From Pseudomonas sp. TNT3 (GTDB taxonomy: Bacteria; Pseudomonadota; Gammaproteobacteria; Pseudomonadales; Pseudomonadaceae), in NCBI RefSeq assembly GCF_010095445.2, contig NZ_WFGV02000023.1, forward strand, positions 27,889-91,888: 64,000 nt of DNA. Direction: 5' to 3'. A program made the translations under genes and the position numbers. The notes beneath the pieces are model-generated. The model did no database searches, was not told where the DNA came from, and saw nothing but the letters and a program-made list of their open reading frames with translations. Of the stretch, positions 42,148-50,891 are shown one piece after another; position 1 is the first letter of the stretch, and every line of letters starts with the position of its first letter.

Positions 42148-43467
42148 TTACGGGTGGTTCGTGCCACCCGTAGGAAGGGTCTGACGGTTTTTTGCTTCAA
42201 TCCACTGCGCCATGTATTGCGTGCTCTTGTGGTGATGGTGGCGCAGCATGCTCCCGGTGAAATTGTCCCTTCTGATCGTGTTTATTTGCTGCTGACAGGC
42301 CTGGAGGCGGGCGATCAGCACCGGGCCATGATCGGTCTTGAGGTAGCGGCGCGACAGCAGTTCCACGCCTGCGGCCTGTGCGTCAAGCCAGGTTTTTTCG
42401 TCCTTGTAGAGTTGTACTGCGCTGTCTGCAAATTGCTGTGCGGTGCGGGTTATCGCGCCTGGCCAGGGTTCTTCGCCGTGCATGCCTTCTGCACCGACGG
42501 GCGTGGTGACATTGGGCGTGCCGCAGAGCATGGCGTCCACCAATTTGCCTTTGATGCCCGCACCGAATCGTAGCGGCGCGACGCACACCCGCGCCGCCGA
42601 CATGACTTGCAAGGCATCTTCGGCCCAGTTCATGACATGAAACCCTTGCGCGGCATTGTGTAACGCCGTCGCTTTGGGCGGTGTATAGGCGCCGTAGATG
42701 TGGAGTTGGGCAGTGGGCAATTGCTGACGAATCAACGGCCAGATCGCGGTTTTAAGCCAGAGAACAGCATCCCAGTTCGGTGCATGGCGGAAGTTGCCGA
42801 TACTCAGGAAATTCGCCCGCTCTTCGAAGGGTAGGAATGGCTGAGTCGGCAAATCGACCATCAACGGGCACCAGTGCAGCAAGTTGCGAGGCACGTTGAA
42901 CTGCTCAACCAGTAACTCGATTTCCACTTCGGAAATCATCAGCGTCAAGTCACAACGATAAATCGCTGCCAGTTCCCGTTTGGCCAGATCCGTATCGGCC
43001 ATGTGCTCAAACTCATCACGCAACGCGGGCGCGAACAGTTCGTTGAAATCGTGGTTATCGTCGCTGACCTTCAACCGGTCCTTGAGTCGTTGGTGCCGGG
43101 CGTGTCGCAGACTCTGCAGGTCCGAGGTTTCGAGCACGCGCAAGGCGTCGGGGCACTGTTGCTCAACGCGCCAGCCAAACTGTTCTTCCATCATGAATTG
43201 ATCGAACAGCACGATGTCCGGGGCCAGTTCGCTGACAAAGGTGTCAAAACTGCTGTTGTTCAACTCGATCGGCACTTGGCGAATGCCCAGTGCCGTCAGG
43301 TCTGCCGGATGTTCGCCCGCGCCGGCGGGACTGCTGAACGTGATGTCCCAGCCTTGTTGCACAAACGCCTCGAGGATTTGCATGACATGGCCACTGGCCG
43401 CCGAAGAGCGGGGTTCGGGCCAGACGTAACCAATGACCAGGACTTTGGTTGCGTGGGGTTGACTCAT
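42148..43467 (-). CDS. Glycosyltransferase, GT4-like GT-B fold
   Basis: A 439-residue cytoplasmic glycosyltransferase. The N-terminal domain begins TKVLVIGYVWPEPRSSAASGHVMQILEAF. The C-terminal donor domain includes FLSIGNFRHAPNWDAVLWL, LHIYGAY, FHVMNWAEDALQVMSAARVCVAPLRFGAGIKGKLVDAMLCGTPNVTTPVGAEGM, the usual GT4 E-x7-E-like region. ATG at 43467 has AAGGAA upstream. No other sugar genes are adjacent, so acceptor and donor cannot be inferred. Confidence 0.85.
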   Translation of the reverse strand: MSQPHATKVLVIGYVWPEPRSSAASGHVMQILEAFVQQGWDITFSSPAGAGEHPADLTALGIRQVPIELNNSSFDTFVSELAPDIVLFDQFMMEEQFGWRVEQQCPDALRVLETSDLQSLRHARHQRLKDRLKVSDDNHDFNELFAPALRDEFEHMADTDLAKRELAAIYRCDLTLMISEVEIELLVEQFNVPRNLLHWCPLMVDLPTQPFLPFEERANFLSIGNFRHAPNWDAVLWLKTAIWPLIRQQLPTAQLHIYGAYTPPKATALHNAAQGFHVMNWAEDALQVMSAARVCVAPLRFGAGIKGKLVDAMLCGTPNVTTPVGAEGMHGEEPWPGAITRTAQQFADSAVQLYKDEKTWLDAQAAGVELLSRRYLKTDHGPVLIARLQACQQQINTIRRDNFTGSMLRHHHHKSTQYMAQWIEAKNRQTLPTGGTNHP

Positions 43468-43568
43468 GAGGCATTCCTTGAAGCAGGCAGGGGGCGCAGT
43501 GAAAATAAGGCGTGATGTTAACCCATAGCGCAAAACGGTCCTGGACCGCGGCGCTGGATATTGATGGT

Positions 43569-43934
43569 TTATTCGCTTGCGAGGATGCTTGTGACCTTGT
43601 CACGCAATTGATCAATCGAAAACGGTTTGCCTATTACCGACATCCCGGCCGGCACATCGATGCTCTCGGCATAACCGCTGGCAAACAGAATGGGTAATGT
43701 CGGGCGGACCATTCGCGCCTGGGTGGCCAATTCCCGACCGTCCATCACTGGCAGACCGACATCGGTCATCATCAAGTCAATGTGCTGATCTTCATCATTC
43801 AGAAATTCCAGCGCTTGCTCGCAGCCGTCCGCCTCAAGCACCTTGAACTCCAGTTCCTCCAGCACATCGACGATCAGCATGCGCACGATGTCATCGTCTT
43901 CTACTACGAGAATGATGGACGCGTTGGAGGACAT
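43569..43934 (-). CDS. Stand-alone response-regulator receiver protein
   Basis: A 121-residue single receiver (CheY-like). The acidic pocket is VVEDDD, the phosphoacceptor Asp is in LMMTDVGLPVMDG near residue 58, the switch Ser is in LFASGYAE, and the Lys is in IGKPFS. No output domain is present, so it probably relays phosphate or blocks a kinase. It is transcribed divergently from the triple-receiver kinase gene, with 258 bases between, and may be phosphorylated by it. Confidence 0.9.
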   Translation of the reverse strand: MSSNASIILVVEDDDIVRMLIVDVLEELEFKVLEADGCEQALEFLNDEDQHIDLMMTDVGLPVMDGRELATQARMVRPTLPILFASGYAESIDVPAGMSVIGKPFSIDQLRDKVTSILASE

Positions 43935-44192
43935 AGTGGGTTCCCAAAGAATAAATGTACGGTGGCCGGGCGATCAAATTCGCCGGAGTCTTGCTTGAGT
44001 AATCGACGGGACCCGAGAAGTTCCCGTGGTGACAGAAAAAGAATAGACCCGCAAGCGCGGCAAGGATAACCGGTCCGTTGCGCGGTAGCAGCTGAATGTA
44101 GGATTTTGCGCAAAAACGTGTCAGAAAATTGGATCAAAGCAGCCGTTTTGGGGCAAACTCCGTGGTTTTCATTGGTTCGACAAGGCTGCCCC

Positions 44193-47100
44193 ATGACCTC
44201 TGCGTCCTCGGTTGATGAGCAACGTTTCCGTAAACTTCTGAGCCGTAACGTCAGCCTGCCGCTGGGCGTAGGCCTGGTCAGTGCTGTGTTCTTCATTTCG
44301 CTGATCACTTATCTGCTGTCGACCATTCAATGGGTCGAGCACACGGACAGGGTGATCAATAACGCCAATGAAGCGGTAAAGCTGACCGTCGATCTGGAAA
44401 CCGGCATGCGCGGCTATCTGCTCAGTGGAGACGAGAAATTCCTCGAACCCTACGAAACCGCCCGCCCCAGACTCAAAGTCGCGCTCGATACGCTGCTGGA
44501 GCTGACCGCCGACAACCCGGTTCAGACCGATCGCCTTCATCGCCTCGAAGCGTTGCAGGGCGAATGGGCTGACTATGCACAGTCAATGATTGACATGCAG
44601 CGTACCAGTGGCGACTACCGCGGTGCGGTCAAGGCCGGGCGTGGCAAGCGGCTGACGGATGAAATCCGCAAGCAGTTCGAAGACGTGATCGACATGGAGC
44701 AGCAGTTGCGCACCGCGCGCAATAACGAGGTGAGCCGCACCACGATCTGGAGCATCACCCTTTACCTGCTGTTCGTCGCGGCGATCAGCGGACTGTTGGC
44801 CTACATTGGCCGGCGGGATCTGCTCAACCTGTCGCAAAGCTACGGTGCCAATCTTGCCGCCCAAGAGGCCAGCGCCCAACGCCTGGAGCAGCAAGCCTGG
44901 TTGCGCAATGGCCAGACCGAACTGGCAGAGCAGGTCCTCGGACAGCTCAGCCTGAATCTGCTGGGACGCAATATCCTGCAATTCTGTGCGCAATACCTGG
45001 GCACGGCGGTGGCGGCTATTTATGTTCGCGAAGAACACGGGGGCCTGAAGCGCGTCGCGAGTTACGGCTTTTCCCGGGAGCAGGAAGCGCTTGATCAACA
45101 TATTTACAGCGATGAAGGCATTGTCGGTCAGGTGGCGCAAACGGCCCGCCTGATTCGCCTCGACAGCGTCCCGAGCGACTATTTCAAAGTCAGCTCCGGC
45201 CTCGGCGAAGGCTTGCCCCACAGCGTGCTAGTGGTGCCGACCAGTGATGACGAACGAGTCAACGGCGTCATCGAATTGGGCTTCCTGCGCCCATTGAGCG
45301 ACCGCGATGTCGAACTGCTCGAATTGATTGCCGGCAACATCGGCACTTCCATAGAAGCCGCACGTTATCGCCAGCGATTGCAGGAAGTGCTGGCCGAAAC
45401 TCAACAGCTCAACGAAGAGCTGCAGGTCCAGCAGGAAGAGCTCAAGACTGCAAACGAAGAGCTTGAAGAGCAATCGCGAATTCTCAAGGAATCCCAGGCG
45501 CACCTGGAAACCCAGCAGGTCGAGCTCGAGCAGACCAACGAACAGCTCGCCGAGCAGGCACAGATCCTGTCGGATCAGCGCGACGCCATGGACCAGAAGA
45601 ACACCGAGCTCAATCACGCCCAGACTCAGCTGGAAGAACGCGCCGATGAGTTGCAGCGTTCGAGCAAGTACAAATCCGAGTTCCTCGCCAACATGTCCCA
45701 CGAACTGCGCACGCCGCTGAACAGCTCGTTGATCCTGGCCAAGTTGCTCGCGGAAAACCCTCAGGACAATCTCAGCGCCGAGCAGGTCAAGTTTGCCGAG
45801 TCAATCTATTCGGCGGGCAATGACTTGCTCAACCTGATCAACGACATCCTCGACATCTCCAAGGTCGAGGCCGGCAAGCTTGAAGTGCGGCCGGAGAACA
45901 CCAGCGTCGCTCGCCTCGTGGACGGTTTGCGCGGGATGTTCCAGCCATTGGCAGCGGACAAGCATCTGGATTTCCAGATCGAGCTGCAGGCCGGGTCGCC
46001 GATGATGATCTACACCGACCGCCAGCGACTGGAACAGGTGATCAAGAACCTGTTGTCGAACGCAGTGAAGTTCACCGAGAAAGGCACTGTGACCCTGACG
46101 GTGGCGTCGCAGCCAAACGACGGCATCGCCTTTGTCGTGCGCGACTCCGGGATTGGCATTGCCGCCGATCAGCAGGAAAGCATTTTCGAAGCCTTCCGCC
46201 AGGCCGATGGCACCACCAATCGCCGTTACGGCGGAACTGGCCTGGGCTTGTCGATTTCTCGCGACCTGGCGGCATTGCTGGGTGGGTCGATCAGCGTCAC
46301 CAGCGAACCAGGGCAGGGCAGTGTGTTCACCTTGGTACTGCCTCAGCAGTATGTCGAGCCGGGTGATGTACCGGTTGAACCGATGAGGTCTTCACCAGTA
46401 GCCGTCACACCGCAGGCCATTCCCGCTGCGTTAGTACCCCTGATAGCCCCGGTTGATATCCCGCGTTTCAACGATGATCGCACCAAGGCACCGTTCACCA
46501 CGCGCTGCATTCTGGTGGTGGAAGATGAGCCGAATTTTGCGCACATTCTCTACGACCTGGCCCATGAGCTGGGTTACCAGTGCCTGGTCGCCCATGGAGC
46601 CGACGAAGGCTATGACCTGGCCAAAGAGTACCTTCCGGATGCCATTTTGCTGGACATGCGCCTGCCGGATCACTCCGGCCTGACGGTGTTGCAGCGCCTC
46701 AAGGAACACGCGGAAACCCGGCACATCCCGGTGCACGTGATCTCCGTCGAGGACAGGGTTGAAGCGGCCATGCACATGGGCGCTATCGGTTATGCGGTCA
46801 AGCCAACGACGCGCGAAGAGCTCAAGGATGTGTTTGCCCGTCTCGAAGCCAAGCTGACCCAGAAAGTCAAACGGGTGCTGCTGGTTGAAGACGACGATCT
46901 GCAACGGGACAGCATTGCTCGCTTGATCGGTGATGAAGACATCGAAATCACCGCCGTCGGTCTCGCCCAGGAAGCCCTCGATCTGCTGCGCACGACCATC
47001 TTCGACTGCATGATCATCGATCTGAAGCTGCCGGACATGCTCGGCAACGACCTGCTCAAGCGCATGTCCACCGAAGACATCTGCTCGTTCCCGCCGGTGA

Positions 47101-47684
47101 TCGTCTACACCGGACGTAACCTGACCCGGGACGAAGAGGCCGAGCTGCGCAAGTACTCGCGTTCGATCATCATCAAGGGCGCGCGCTCTCCGGAGCGCCT
47201 GCTGGATGAGGTCACACTCTTTTTGCACAAAGTCGAATCGAAGTTGTCCCATGAACGCCAGCGAATGCTCAAGACCGCGCGCAGTCGTGACAAGGTCTTC
47301 GAGGGTCGCAAGGTGCTGCTGGTGGACGACGATGTGCGCAACATCTTCGCCCTCACCAGTGCGCTGGAGCAAAAGGGTGCAGTCGTGGTCATCGGCCGTA
47401 ACGGTCGAGAGGCGATTGAAAAGTTGAATGAAGTCGAGGACATCGATCTGGTGTTGATGGACGTGATGATGCCGGAGATGGATGGTTTCGAAGCCACCAT
47501 CGAGATCCGCAAAGACCCGCGCTGGCGCAAGCTGCCGATTATTGCGGTGACGGCCAAGGCCATGAAGGATGATCAGGAGCGCTGCTTGCAGGCCGGCTCC
47601 AACGACTACCTGGCCAAGCCCATCGATCTGGATCGCCTGTTCTCGCTGATTCGCGTGTGGTTACCGAAAATGGAACGCATTTAG
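44193..47684 (+). CDS. CHASE3-GAF hybrid histidine kinase with three receivers
   Basis: A 1163-residue inner-membrane kinase. TM1 (about 28-48), CHASE3 sensor (about 50-185, LETGMRGYLLSGDEKFLEPYETA), TM2 (about 187-208), GAF (about 260-390), coiled coil (about 395-490), HisKA with His503 (MSHELRTPLNSSL), HATPase_c (NLLSNAVKF; DSGIGI; GGTGLGLSIS), then REC1 (Asp821), REC2 (Asp943) and REC3 (Asp1090, VLMDVMMPEMDGFE; C-terminal KPIDLDRL). The ATG at 44193 has AAGG upstream. It overlaps cheR by one base at its stop. The output regulator is not visible; phosphorelay to the receiver proteins nearby is likely. Confidence 0.93.
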   Translation: MTSASSVDEQRFRKLLSRNVSLPLGVGLVSAVFFISLITYLLSTIQWVEHTDRVINNANEAVKLTVDLETGMRGYLLSGDEKFLEPYETARPRLKVALDTLLELTADNPVQTDRLHRLEALQGEWADYAQSMIDMQRTSGDYRGAVKAGRGKRLTDEIRKQFEDVIDMEQQLRTARNNEVSRTTIWSITLYLLFVAAISGLLAYIGRRDLLNLSQSYGANLAAQEASAQRLEQQAWLRNGQTELAEQVLGQLSLNLLGRNILQFCAQYLGTAVAAIYVREEHGGLKRVASYGFSREQEALDQHIYSDEGIVGQVAQTARLIRLDSVPSDYFKVSSGLGEGLPHSVLVVPTSDDERVNGVIELGFLRPLSDRDVELLELIAGNIGTSIEAARYRQRLQEVLAETQQLNEELQVQQEELKTANEELEEQSRILKESQAHLETQQVELEQTNEQLAEQAQILSDQRDAMDQKNTELNHAQTQLEERADELQRSSKYKSEFLANMSHELRTPLNSSLILAKLLAENPQDNLSAEQVKFAESIYSAGNDLLNLINDILDISKVEAGKLEVRPENTSVARLVDGLRGMFQPLAADKHLDFQIELQAGSPMMIYTDRQRLEQVIKNLLSNAVKFTEKGTVTLTVASQPNDGIAFVVRDSGIGIAADQQESIFEAFRQADGTTNRRYGGTGLGLSISRDLAALLGGSISVTSEPGQGSVFTLVLPQQYVEPGDVPVEPMRSSPVAVTPQAIPAALVPLIAPVDIPRFNDDRTKAPFTTRCILVVEDEPNFAHILYDLAHELGYQCLVAHGADEGYDLAKEYLPDAILLDMRLPDHSGLTVLQRLKEHAETRHIPVHVISVEDRVEAAMHMGAIGYAVKPTTREELKDVFARLEAKLTQKVKRVLLVEDDDLQRDSIARLIGDEDIEITAVGLAQEALDLLRTTIFDCMIIDLKLPDMLGNDLLKRMSTEDICSFPPVIVYTGRNLTRDEEAELRKYSRSIIIKGARSPERLLDEVTLFLHKVESKLSHERQRMLKTARSRDKVFEGRKVLLVDDDVRNIFALTSALEQKGAVVVIGRNGREAIEKLNEVEDIDLVLMDVMMPEMDGFEATIEIRKDPRWRKLPIIAVTAKAMKDDQERCLQAGSNDYLAKPIDLDRLFSLIRVWLPKMERI

Positions 47685-48514
47685 TGGAACGCAATCATTC
47701 AGAGCGAAATAGCGAAATCGAACTGCGGTTGCTGATCGAGGCGATTTTCCTCAAGTACAGCTACGACTTTCGCGACTATTCCGGTGCTTCGATCAAGCGC
47801 CGGGTTCAACACGCGTTAGGCCAGTTCGAGTGCGCCACTATCTCGGCCCTGCAGGAAAAAGTCCTGCACGATCCGACGGCGTTCATGCAGTTGCTGCAAT
47901 TGCTGACGATCCCGGTCAGCGAAATGTTCCGTGACCCGTCGCACTTCCTGGCCATTCGCCAGGAAGTGGTGCCGCTGCTTAAGACGTATCCCTCGATCAA
48001 GATCTGGATCGCCGGCTGCAGCACGGGCGAAGAAGTCTATTCAATGGCGATTCTGCTGCGCGAAGAGGGTTTGCTCGATCGCACCATCATCTACGCCACG
48101 GACATCAATCCGCGCTCGCTGGATAAAGCCAAGCAGGGGATTTTCTCGATGGAGAATGTCCGGGCGTACACGGCCAATTACCAGCAGGCCGGCGGCCAGC
48201 GCTCGTTCGCCGATTACTACACGGCGGCCTATGGCTATGCCATTTTCGACAAATCGCTGTGCGAGAACGTGACCTTCGCCGACCACAGCCTGGCGACCGA
48301 CAGTGTGTTCTCGGAAACTCAATTAATTTCATGTCGTAACGTGTTGATCTATTTTAATAAAAAGCTTCAGGATCGCGCGTTCGGACTGTTCCACGAATCA
48401 CTTTGCCACCGCGGCTTTCTGGTCCTCGGCAGCAAGGAAACACCGGAGTTTTCAGGCTTTGGCAGGCAGTTCGAACCCTTGGTCAAACAAGAACGGATTT
48501 ACCGCAAATCATGA
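47684..48514 (+). CDS. CheR-type protein methyltransferase
   Basis: A 276-residue S-adenosylmethionine-dependent glutamate methyltransferase. The CheR N-domain (LLIEAIFLKYSYDFRDYSGASIKRRV) is followed by the catalytic domain with IWIAGCSTGEEVYSMAILL (SAM motif I), IYATDINPRSLDKAKQGIF and ISCRNVLIYFNKKLQDRAFGLFHESL. The GTG at 47684 overlaps the HK stop and has GGAACG upstream; a GTG-independent longer start at 47657 is possible. It forms an apparent operon with CheB and a kinase, but no chemoreceptor lies in it, so the substrate could be the upstream sensor. Confidence 0.92.
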   Translation: MERNHSERNSEIELRLLIEAIFLKYSYDFRDYSGASIKRRVQHALGQFECATISALQEKVLHDPTAFMQLLQLLTIPVSEMFRDPSHFLAIRQEVVPLLKTYPSIKIWIAGCSTGEEVYSMAILLREEGLLDRTIIYATDINPRSLDKAKQGIFSMENVRAYTANYQQAGGQRSFADYYTAAYGYAIFDKSLCENVTFADHSLATDSVFSETQLISCRNVLIYFNKKLQDRAFGLFHESLCHRGFLVLGSKETPEFSGFGRQFEPLVKQERIYRKS

Positions 48515-49104
48515 ACGATGCCCTGCAGCTGCCTACAATTAAAGCCATCGTGATCGGCGCCTCGGCGGGCGGTGTGGAAGCGTTGCTGAACCTGCTGAGC
48601 CCGTTGCGCGAAGGTTTCGTGCTGCCGATCATCGTGGTGCTGCACCTGCCTGACGCACGTCGCAGCCAGCTGGCTGAAGTGTTCGACCGTCGGGTCTCGA
48701 TGCGCGTGCTGGAAGCCGATGACAAAACGCCGATTGAAGCGGGCACGTTGTATTTCGCTTCTCCCGGTTATCACTTGTCGGTCGAGCAGGACCGCAGCTT
48801 TTCCCTGAGCCTGGAAGACCGCGTTCATCATTCGCGGCCCGCGATCGATTACCTGTTCGAGTCCGCCGCTGACGCCTATGGCGAAAACCTGGCTGCGGTA
48901 TTGCTGACGGGCGCCAACCGCGATGGCGCGAATGGGCTGGCCAAGGTCAAGTACCTGGGCGGCCTGACCATTGTGCAGGACCCTGACGAGGCCCAGGTGG
49001 CGACCATGCCATTGGCTGCACTGGATGTGCACCAGCCGGATCACATTCTCCCCCTACGCGGCATCGGCCGTTTGCTTGTCGAGCTGGAACGAATCGCATG
49101 CTAA
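48511..49104 (+). CDS. CheB-type methylesterase/deamidase, catalytic domain only
   Basis: A 197-residue methylesterase domain without the usual N-terminal receiver. The catalytic Ser is in IGASAGGVEALLNLL near 14, the His in VVLHLPDARRSQLAEVF near 40, and the Asp in LLTGANRDGANGLAKVK near 134. It starts with ATGA over the cheR stop and ends seven bases into the next gene, so CheR, CheB and the kinase are probably translated together. Missing REC means its activity is not controlled by phosphorylation in the standard way. Confidence 0.93.
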   Translation: MNDALQLPTIKAIVIGASAGGVEALLNLLSPLREGFVLPIIVVLHLPDARRSQLAEVFDRRVSMRVLEADDKTPIEAGTLYFASPGYHLSVEQDRSFSLSLEDRVHHSRPAIDYLFESAADAYGENLAAVLLTGANRDGANGLAKVKYLGGLTIVQDPDEAQVATMPLAALDVHQPDHILPLRGIGRLLVELERIAC

Positions 49105-50279
49105 GTAATATCCAAGCCAAACTGCTGATCGTTGACGATCTGCCGGAGAACCTGTTGGCGCTCGAAGCGCTGATCAAGCGTGAAGACCGCATGGTCTACA
49201 AAGCCTTGTCCGCGGACGAAGCCTTGTCGCTTCTGCTGCAACACGAGTTCGCCATGGCCATCCTCGATGTGCAAATGCCGGGCATGAACGGCTTCGAGCT
49301 GGCCGAGCTGATGCGCGGCACCGAAAAAACCAAGAACATTCCGATTGTCTTCGTCAGTGCGGCGGGCCGTGAGCTGAACTATGCGTTCAAGGGCTACGAA
49401 AGCGGGGCCGTGGACTTCCTGCACAAGCCGCTGGACATCCATGCGGTCAAGAGCAAGGTCAATGTGTTTGTCGACCTGTATCGGCAGAGCAAGGCCATGA
49501 AACAGCAGGTCGAAGCCCTGGAGCAGAGCCGCCGGGAACAGGAGGCGCTGCTTGTTCAATTGCAGAGTACCCAGCGGGAACTGGAGCAGGCGGTGCGCAT
49601 GCGCGATGACTTCATGTCCATCGTTGCCCACGAAGTACGCACACCGCTCAATGGCCTGATCCTTGAAACCCAGTTGCGCAAAATGCACCTGGCCCGGGAT
49701 AACGCCGCTGCGTTTACCCTGGACAAGATGCACGCCATGGTCGACCGCGATGAGCGGCAGATCAAAAGCCTGATCCGCCTGATCGAGGACATGCTCGACG
49801 TTTCACGGATCCGTACTGGCAAGCTGTCGATCCGGCCGAGTCGATTTGACCTGGCGGCGCTGGTGCGTGGCCTGCTGCAAAATTTCGCCCCGCAGATCGA
49901 CGCTGCTGAATCCTCGGTCACTCTGAACGCCGAAGAATCGGTCATCGGCCATTGGGATGAATTTCGCATCGAACAAGTGATCTCAAACTTGTTGACCAAC
50001 GCGTTACGGTACGGCGCGAAGAGCCCGATCAGCGTGAAGGTGTACAGTGAGAACGGTCAGGCGCGGGTCGAAGTGCGGGATCAGGGGATCGGTATTGGTG
50101 AGGAAAACCAGAAGCGAATCTTCCAGCAGTTCGAGCGCGTCACGGCCAAACACGCCGTCGCCGGATTGGGCCTGGGATTGTTTATTTCCGAACAGATTGT
50201 GACTGCCCATGGCGGTACCATTACCGTCGAAAGCCGGATTGGCGAGGGCGCCCTGTTTCGCGTTTGTCTGCCGCTGTAG
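49098..50279 (+). CDS. Receiver-histidine kinase (REC-HisKA-HATPase)
   Basis: A 393-residue cytoplasmic kinase with an N-terminal receiver (LLIVDDLPENLLALEALI, phosphoacceptor in MAILDVQMPGMNGFEL near residue 57, HKPLDIHAVKSKV). A short coiled coil (about 130-160) leads to HisKA (MSIVAHEVRTPLNGLIL) and HATPase_c (NLLTNALRYG, VRDQGIGIGEENQKRIFQQF, GLGLGLFISEQI). There is no output domain. Overlap with cheB suggests it receives phosphate from, or passes it to, the other receivers in the cluster. Confidence 0.94.
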   Translation: MLSNIQAKLLIVDDLPENLLALEALIKREDRMVYKALSADEALSLLLQHEFAMAILDVQMPGMNGFELAELMRGTEKTKNIPIVFVSAAGRELNYAFKGYESGAVDFLHKPLDIHAVKSKVNVFVDLYRQSKAMKQQVEALEQSRREQEALLVQLQSTQRELEQAVRMRDDFMSIVAHEVRTPLNGLILETQLRKMHLARDNAAAFTLDKMHAMVDRDERQIKSLIRLIEDMLDVSRIRTGKLSIRPSRFDLAALVRGLLQNFAPQIDAAESSVTLNAEESVIGHWDEFRIEQVISNLLTNALRYGAKSPISVKVYSENGQARVEVRDQGIGIGEENQKRIFQQFERVTAKHAVAGLGLGLFISEQIVTAHGGTITVESRIGEGALFRVCLPL

Positions 50280-50357
50280 GAAAACAGCCAGATAAACGCA
50301 ACCTCTGATCGACCCCACGGTCGTATCAGCAGCTATTGACCGAACAAAGGCTTCCCC

Positions 50358-50735
50358 ATGAGTGAAGATGCGCAAGACGTAGTACTGGTCGTCGAGGATG
50401 ACCCCTCGATTTTGATGGTGTTGTCCGCCTATCTGGCCGGCGAGGGCTACCGCGTGCTGCAGGCCGAAAATGGCGAGCAGGCGTTCGAGATCCTGGCGAG
50501 CAAACCGCACCTGGACATGATGATCACCGACTTCCGCCTGCCGGGCGGCATCTCTGGCGTGCAGATTGCTGAACCCGCGGTGAAGCTGCGACCGGAACTC
50601 AAGGTGATTTTCATCAGCGGTTATCCGCAGGAAATCCGCGAGACCGACAGTCCGATCACCCGCAAGGCGCCGATTCTGGGCAAACCGTTCGATCTGGATG
50701 TGTTGCAGGAATTGATGCAGGAAATGCTGTCTTGA
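50358..50735 (+). CDS. Stand-alone response-regulator receiver protein
   Basis: A 125-residue single receiver with acidic pair VVEDDPS, the phosphoacceptor in MMITDFRLPGGISG near residue 58, FISGYPQEI, and the Lys in ILGKPFDLDVLQE. ATG at 50358 lies 78 bases after the kinase stop, on the same strand. With no output domain it probably serves as a shuttle or phosphate sink in this cluster. Confidence 0.9.
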   Translation: MSEDAQDVVLVVEDDPSILMVLSAYLAGEGYRVLQAENGEQAFEILASKPHLDMMITDFRLPGGISGVQIAEPAVKLRPELKVIFISGYPQEIRETDSPITRKAPILGKPFDLDVLQELMQEMLS

Positions 50736-50781
50736 AACACCGCGAACCCTGTTGAAATGCCGCAAAAAATCGCGGCATGCC

Positions 50782-50864
50782 CTGTAGGAGCTGCCGAAGG
50801 CGGCGATCTTTTGATCTTGCTTTTATAAAATCAAAAGATCGACGCCTTCGGCAGCTCCTACAGG
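50782..50864. repeat. REP-type palindrome, GGAGCTGCCGAAGGCGGCGATC family
   Basis: Arms CTGTAGGAGCTGCCGAAGGC and GCCTTCGGCAGCTCCTACAG with TTTTGATC/GATCAAAA-type inner sequence. Between the receiver gene and the convergent hybrid kinase gene. Confidence 0.88.
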
Positions 50865-50891
50865 GTCATCTCGGCTTATCGGCATAATGGG

